Source: JBBSEZ01 sp038239195 (lineage in GTDB: Bacteria > Planctomycetota > Planctomycetia > Gemmatales > Gemmataceae). From it: 16,727 nt of DNA. This document shows, in pieces, positions 13,246 to 16,727 of the stretch. The notes under the pieces are model-generated. The model ran no database searches. It had not been told where the DNA came from and saw only the letters and a program-made list of their open reading frames with translations. The position numbers and the translations under genes were made by a program. Location of the stretch: contig JBBSEZ010000208.1 in NCBI GenBank assembly GCA_038239195.1, positions 1 to 16,727 of the forward strand, read 5' to 3'. Position 1 is the stretch's first letter, and every line of letters begins with the position of its first letter.

Positions 13246-14561
13246 AGCGCCCGGGCGACCGGCCGCGCCGTGCTCGGCAAGATCGGCGCCGGCCGGCCCG
13301 CCACGTCGCTGACCATCGCGTGCGGGTCGATGCCGAGGTTGTGGTAGATCGTCGCCAGCACGTCGCGGTAGTGGATCGGGCTGTCCTTCGCCTGCCCCGC
13401 CGTCGCGTCGGTCGAGCCGATCACCTGGCCGGTGCGCAGGCCCCCGCCCGAGAGCAGCGCGCCGTTGACCCGCGCCCAGTGATCGCGCCCGGCGTCCTTG
13501 TTGATCTTCGGCGTGCGCCCAAACTCGCCCCACACCACCACCGTCGTCGTCCGGTCGAGGCCGCGGGCGTAGAGGTCCTCGACGAGCGCCGAGATGCCCT
13601 GGTCGAACAGCGGCAGGTGCTGGCGGAGGTGCTGGAAGTTGCGCCCGTGGGTGTCCCAGAAGCCATAGGCCACGGTGACGCAGCGCGCCCCTGCCTCGAC
13701 GAGCCGGCGGGCCATCAGGAGCTGATCGTTCCACATCGGCGCCCCGTCGCCGAGGTGGCGCGGCGAGCCCCTGCCATAGCGCTCGCGCACCTTCTCCGGC
13801 TCGCGGGCCACGTCCACCGCCTCCACCAGCTTGCTCGAGGTCAGCACGTCGAAGGCGCGCTGATACGAGACGTCCATGCCCGTGCGATCGACTTCGCGGC
13901 GCAGGCGATCGACCCGTCCGAGCAACTGGCGACGGTCGGCGAGCTGGTCGAGGGTGATGCCGTCGAGCTTCATCGAGGCGAGGTTCTGCCCATCGACCTT
14001 GGCAGGGGCGGCGGCGCGGCCGAGGTGCCCGGCGCCCGGACTGTTGTAGGGCCGATGCTGCATCGTCGGAAACAGATCGACAAAGGGCGGAATGACCGGA
14101 TGGACGGGGCCCTGTAGCTTGGCGATGACGGAGCCGAGGTGCGGCTTGCCCTCGCGCTGGGCGGAACTCATCGGGAAGCCGGTGAGGTTCTGGAAGCTGG
14201 TGTGCTCGTCCTGCTGGCCCACGAGCGAGCGCAGCACGACCAGCTTGTCCATGCACCGGCTCAGGCGCGGGAGCAGTTCGCAGACCTGGATGCCGGGGAC
14301 GTTGGTGGCGATCGGCTTGAGCTCGCCGCGCACCTCGCGAGGGGCGGACGGCTTGAGGTCGAAGGTGTCCTGGTGGGCGAGCCCGCCGGAGAGATAGACC
14401 ATGATGACGGAGCGCTGCGACGAGCGGCGCTGGGCCCGGGCCTCGGCCTGGAAGAGGGTGGGGAGGGTGAGCCCGCCGACGGCGAGCCCGCCGACTTGCA
14501 GGAAGGAGCGGCGCGAGAGGCCGTCGCAGTAGCGGTGCTGGGGGCCGAGGAGGGTGAGCAT
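13242..14561 (-). CDS. DUF1501 protein with Tat signal
   Basis: The 439-aa product starts at the ATG at 14561. A twin-arginine signal SRRSFLQVGGLAVGG (16-30) followed by LTLPTLFQAEARA predicts Tat export. Family landmarks are VIMVYLSGGLAHQDTFDLK (52-70), APREVRGELKPI (73-84), AYGFWDTHGRNF (298-309), VVVWGEFGRTPKIN (341-354) and GRDHW (358-362). The fold is sulfatase/alkaline-phosphatase-like, and the His and Asp residues in these motifs are probable metal ligands. DUF1501 proteins in planctomycetes often sit beside DUF1549/DUF1553 cytochrome-type genes; no such partner is present here. The C-terminus overlaps the 52-aa ORF by four bases. The ribosome-binding site is weak. Confidence 0.93.
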   Translation of the reverse strand: MLTLLGPQHRYCDGLSRRSFLQVGGLAVGGLTLPTLFQAEARAQRRSSQRSVIMVYLSGGLAHQDTFDLKPSAPREVRGELKPIATNVPGIQVCELLPRLSRCMDKLVVLRSLVGQQDEHTSFQNLTGFPMSSAQREGKPHLGSVIAKLQGPVHPVIPPFVDLFPTMQHRPYNSPGAGHLGRAAAPAKVDGQNLASMKLDGITLDQLADRRQLLGRVDRLRREVDRTGMDVSYQRAFDVLTSSKLVEAVDVAREPEKVRERYGRGSPRHLGDGAPMWNDQLLMARRLVEAGARCVTVAYGFWDTHGRNFQHLRQHLPLFDQGISALVEDLYARGLDRTTTVVVWGEFGRTPKINKDAGRDHWARVNGALLSGGGLRTGQVIGSTDATAGQAKDSPIHYRDVLATIYHNLGIDPHAMVSDVAGRPAPILPSTARPVARAL

Positions 14562-14746
14562 GGAGGGGCCCTGTGCGGAGGAAGGCTGCGCGTGGAGGCG
14601 CAGTGGGGGGAAGGAGGGCGGCTCGTCTTTCAAGTAGTGTAGCTCGGCGAGCAGCGTTCGCCAATCGAGATTCAGCCCATCCCCCCCCGAACACCTCCCC
14701 TCGAAACGGCAAGGGCGCGTCGAAACATTCGGCATTCTCCTCATTC

Positions 14747-14766
14747 TCGGCATGGGAAAATGCCGA
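14747..14766. promoter_or_regulatory. Palindromic candidate operator in the DUF1501/radical SAM divergent region
   Basis: TCGGCAT and ATGCCGA flank a six-base spacer (GGGAAA), giving a 20-bp perfect dyad 30 bases before the radical SAM start. A partial copy of the half site, TTCGGCATT, occurs at 14729-14737. The surrounding 234-bp gap separates two divergent genes and is locally A-rich (GACAAAATAGG, 14770-14780). The dyad fits a dimeric repressor site; an RNA hairpin in the 5' leader is the alternative. Confidence 0.4.
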
Positions 14767-14795
14767 TAAGGACAAAATAGGCTCAAGGAGGCCCC

Positions 14796-16727
14796 ATGAA
14801 CCTCGACCCCGCCATCGCCTACGTCGCTCTGCCCACCGGGCCCGACCGTCGAGCCCCGAACCTGAGTTCGGGGTGCGCTCGTCCCCTGGTGGATCGGGCC
14901 CGGCAACTCGCCCGGGGCTGCTGCGGGCGAGACGTGCGCCTGCTGGGGGCCTTCGCCGATGGGGAGACGTGGACGGCGGAGGAGGAGCGCGCGGCCCCGA
15001 TTGGCGACTTGTTCCGCGGGCGCGACGTGGTCCTGCTGGCCAACCCATCCTTCTTGCTGGGGCCCCAACCTCGCGTGGGGGCGCTCGTCGAGGCGGCCCG
15101 CCGGGAGGGACGCGCCCTCTGCCCGTCGGACGACCCGCACGCTCCCTTCGCCCTGGCCTTCCATCGATCCCGGGCCCCAGGGCACGAACTGACGCAAGCC
15201 CTCGCCGTGCTCGGCGCCACTTCGACCGGGCCGGCCCGCCCGCGAGCAGACCTTTCCGCCTTCGAGGTGGTCCCCGGGCCCGGTAGCCGGGCCCAACATT
15301 CCCCCGCCGGGGCAGGCATGGAGAACGCGCATCGCCGGCGGGGGGCCTTTTCGCCCGTCTACCTGAACACGGCGTTCGCCGAGGCCCTCTATTCGCCCGC
15401 GGACACGGCACCGACAGGCCGCTCGCCCCAGCGCGTCCTCGAGGCCTTGCTCCGCCAGCGCGACCGATCCTCGGTGCCGTGGGTGTTCAACGAGTTGGCC
15501 AACGCGCTCGAGCATCGCATCGGGGCGGCGGTGCTCGAGAGCTTTCCGCCCGAGGTTCACCTCTCCCTCACCGGCCGCTGCAACATCGAATGCCGGTTCT
15601 GCAGTTACGCCCACGAGACCGTCCACGCGGGCAACGTGGACGTGGAGCGAATGGCCCGCCTGGACTTCCTCCGCCACTTGCACGTGTTGCGCCTGTCCAG
15701 CGGGCTGGGCGAGCCGACGATCAACCCCCACCTCCCGGCCATCCTCGAGCACGTCGCGTCGCACTACCCGCAGATCGGCATCAACTTCTTCACCAACGGC
15801 ACCGCCCTCGGCCGGCGCGGGCTGATCGACGCCTTGGTCGCCCGGGCGGACTGGGTCAACGTGTCGCTCAACGCCGCCACCCCGGAGACCTGGGCCGAGT
15901 TGTGCGACAAGGACCTCTTCGGCCGGCTCGTCGCCGGCCTGACCGAGTTGCACCAGGCCAAGCGCGCGCGCGCGGCGTTGCAGCCCCTGGTGTTCGGCTC
16001 GATGGTGTTGACGGCAAAAAACCTGCACGAGTTGCCGCGCATGCCGGCCCTATGTCGCTCGCTGGGGATCGACCGCTTCACCGCCATTCCGTTTTTGTCC
16101 TACGGGTATGTCTCGCCAAAGCGCTACGGCGCCGACGAGTCGTTTCACTCCTGCCGGGATCAGTACGACCAGCTCTACGAGGAGACGGTCCGGGAGGCGC
16201 GAGCCCACTCGGTCAGCCTGGAGGTCCCCCTGCCGTCGGGAGAGAAGCGCGCCGCCTTCGGGGTGGAGGTGCGGGGCTTCTACGACTTTGCCGGCATCGA
16301 AGAGGCGCCCGCGCAGGTGGCGGCGCTGGTCGAGGGCCTCGCCGGCGAGCCGGGCGAGAGGGCCCTGTGCCGTTCGCTCTGGCGCATCGCCTCCATCGGG
16401 AGCACCAACCGCACGCACGTCGCCCCCGGGCCGGGGCACTTCCTCTACCCCTGCCTGGGGCCGCTGGGCGGCATCGACTTCTCGACGCGGACGGCGTTCG
16501 ACTTCCCCGACAGCCGAGAGTTCCTCCGCCTGTGGAACAGCGAGGTGTTCGTCAAGCTCCGCCGGGCCCAGCGCTCGCCGGGGCTCTCGCCCGTCTGCGA
16601 CGCCTGCCAGGGCATGGACAGTCGAGACCCCGGGAACTTCGAGCGCATGGGCGCTCTGCTCCAGGAATGGCAGCCAGGGCCCGCCCTCTCCCTCCAACAA
16701 CTCGCCCTCCGCCCCTCCGAGGGCAGG
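14796..16727 (+). CDS. Radical SAM protein with SPASM-like C-terminus (3' end outside window)
   Basis: The ATG at 14796 has AAGGAGG (14785-14791) upstream, and the frame stays open for 644 codons to the window end. Residues 1-165 form an alpha/beta-like domain (VDRARQLARGCCGRDVRLLG, ERAAPIGDLFRGRDVVLLA) that I cannot assign firmly; it faintly recalls nucleotidyltransferase folds. The radical SAM core begins at TGRCNIECRFCSYAH, with the CxxxCxxC iron-sulfur ligands C262, C266 and C269. It continues with RLSSGLGEPTINPHL and NFFTNGTALG. Cysteines near 525, 553, 601 and 604 (LCRSLW, YPCLGPLGG, CDACQGMD) suggest a SPASM or twitch domain with an auxiliary cluster. Such enzymes modify peptides, sugars or cofactors; the substrate is unknown. 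It diverges from the DUF1501 gene. Confidence 0.88.
   Translation, partial: MNLDPAIAYVALPTGPDRRAPNLSSGCARPLVDRARQLARGCCGRDVRLLGAFADGETWTAEEERAAPIGDLFRGRDVVLLANPSFLLGPQPRVGALVEAARREGRALCPSDDPHAPFALAFHRSRAPGHELTQALAVLGATSTGPARPRADLSAFEVVPGPGSRAQHSPAGAGMENAHRRRGAFSPVYLNTAFAEALYSPADTAPTGRSPQRVLEALLRQRDRSSVPWVFNELANALEHRIGAAVLESFPPEVHLSLTGRCNIECRFCSYAHETVHAGNVDVERMARLDFLRHLHVLRLSSGLGEPTINPHLPAILEHVASHYPQIGINFFTNGTALGRRGLIDALVARADWVNVSLNAATPETWAELCDKDLFGRLVAGLTELHQAKRARAALQPLVFGSMVLTAKNLHELPRMPALCRSLGIDRFTAIPFLSYGYVSPKRYGADESFHSCRDQYDQLYEETVREARAHSVSLEVPLPSGEKRAAFGVEVRGFYDFAGIEEAPAQVAALVEGLAGEPGERALCRSLWRIASIGSTNRTHVAPGPGHFLYPCLGPLGGIDFSTRTAFDFPDSREFLRLWNSEVFVKLRRAQRSPGLSPVCDACQGMDSRDPGNFERMGALLQEWQPGPALSLQQLALRPSEGR

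Noticed and set aside
13087..15411. Minus-strand frame of 774 codons
   Set aside because: Mostly Arg/Pro/Ala-rich shadow of DUF1501 and radical SAM coding; only the last 52 codons, bounded by coupling overlaps, were kept.
13242..16028. Minus-strand open frame of 928 codons extending far upstream of the DUF1501 start
   Set aside because: Only the part from 14561 downward has DUF1501 sequence; the rest is antisense to the radical SAM gene and lacks family features.

Overview
The window is high-GC bacterial DNA that most resembles a planctomycete of the Gemmata/Isosphaera type. The evidence is a combination of families expanded in that phylum: a DUF1501 twin-arginine protein, a DUF1559 protein, a Hanks-type kinase of planctomycete architecture, a PQQ-type beta-propeller protein, an Uma2 nuclease, and an unnamed 'GCCRRIW...GPGEHARGCWALD' family that I recall from these genomes. 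The assignment rests on recognising families, not on a database search.

Positions 74-1840 (+ strand) hold a compact tRNA array. It has ten cloverleaves: Gly-GCC, Asp-GTC, Ile-GAT, Ala-GGC, Ser-CGA, Arg-TCT, Phe-GAA, Arg-CCG and Arg-GCG twice. Adjacent tRNAs lie 5-11 nt apart. Two very basic protein genes (67 and 231 aa) are threaded between them within 3-29 nt of the neighbouring tRNAs. The 231-aa gene sits between two near-copies of the same tRNA-Arg(GCG), which share an exact 40-bp 3' half. No tRNA encodes CCA. Eight of ten have CT directly after the discriminator base. Synthetase identity elements such as G3:U70 in tRNA-Ala are kept, so the array looks functional.

Positions 1875-8069 hold typical planctomycete accessory genes: an exported quinoprotein-like beta-propeller (-), a Ser/Thr kinase broken by apparent frameshifts (+), a small Lys/Arg/Ala-rich protein (-), a DUF1559 protein (-), a stretch of tRNA-derived and hairpin sequence (6977-7284), and a 229-aa planctomycete-family protein (+).

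Positions 8095-14561 are one long run of minus-strand genes. In transcription order they are DUF1501, a 52-aa ORF, Uma2, tagaturonate epimerase (UxaE), an SDR of the mannonate oxidoreductase type, two overlapping small genes, and a LarA-type nickel-pincer racemase/epimerase. UxaE, the SDR and the LarA homologue suggest a hexuronate route from tagaturonate through fructuronate and mannonate, possibly to gluconate by C2 epimerisation. The last step is my inference.

Positions 14796-16727 (+) hold a large radical SAM protein with SPASM-like C-terminal cysteines. It diverges from DUF1501 and runs off the window. I see no rRNA, CRISPR array, transposase, integrase or origin.
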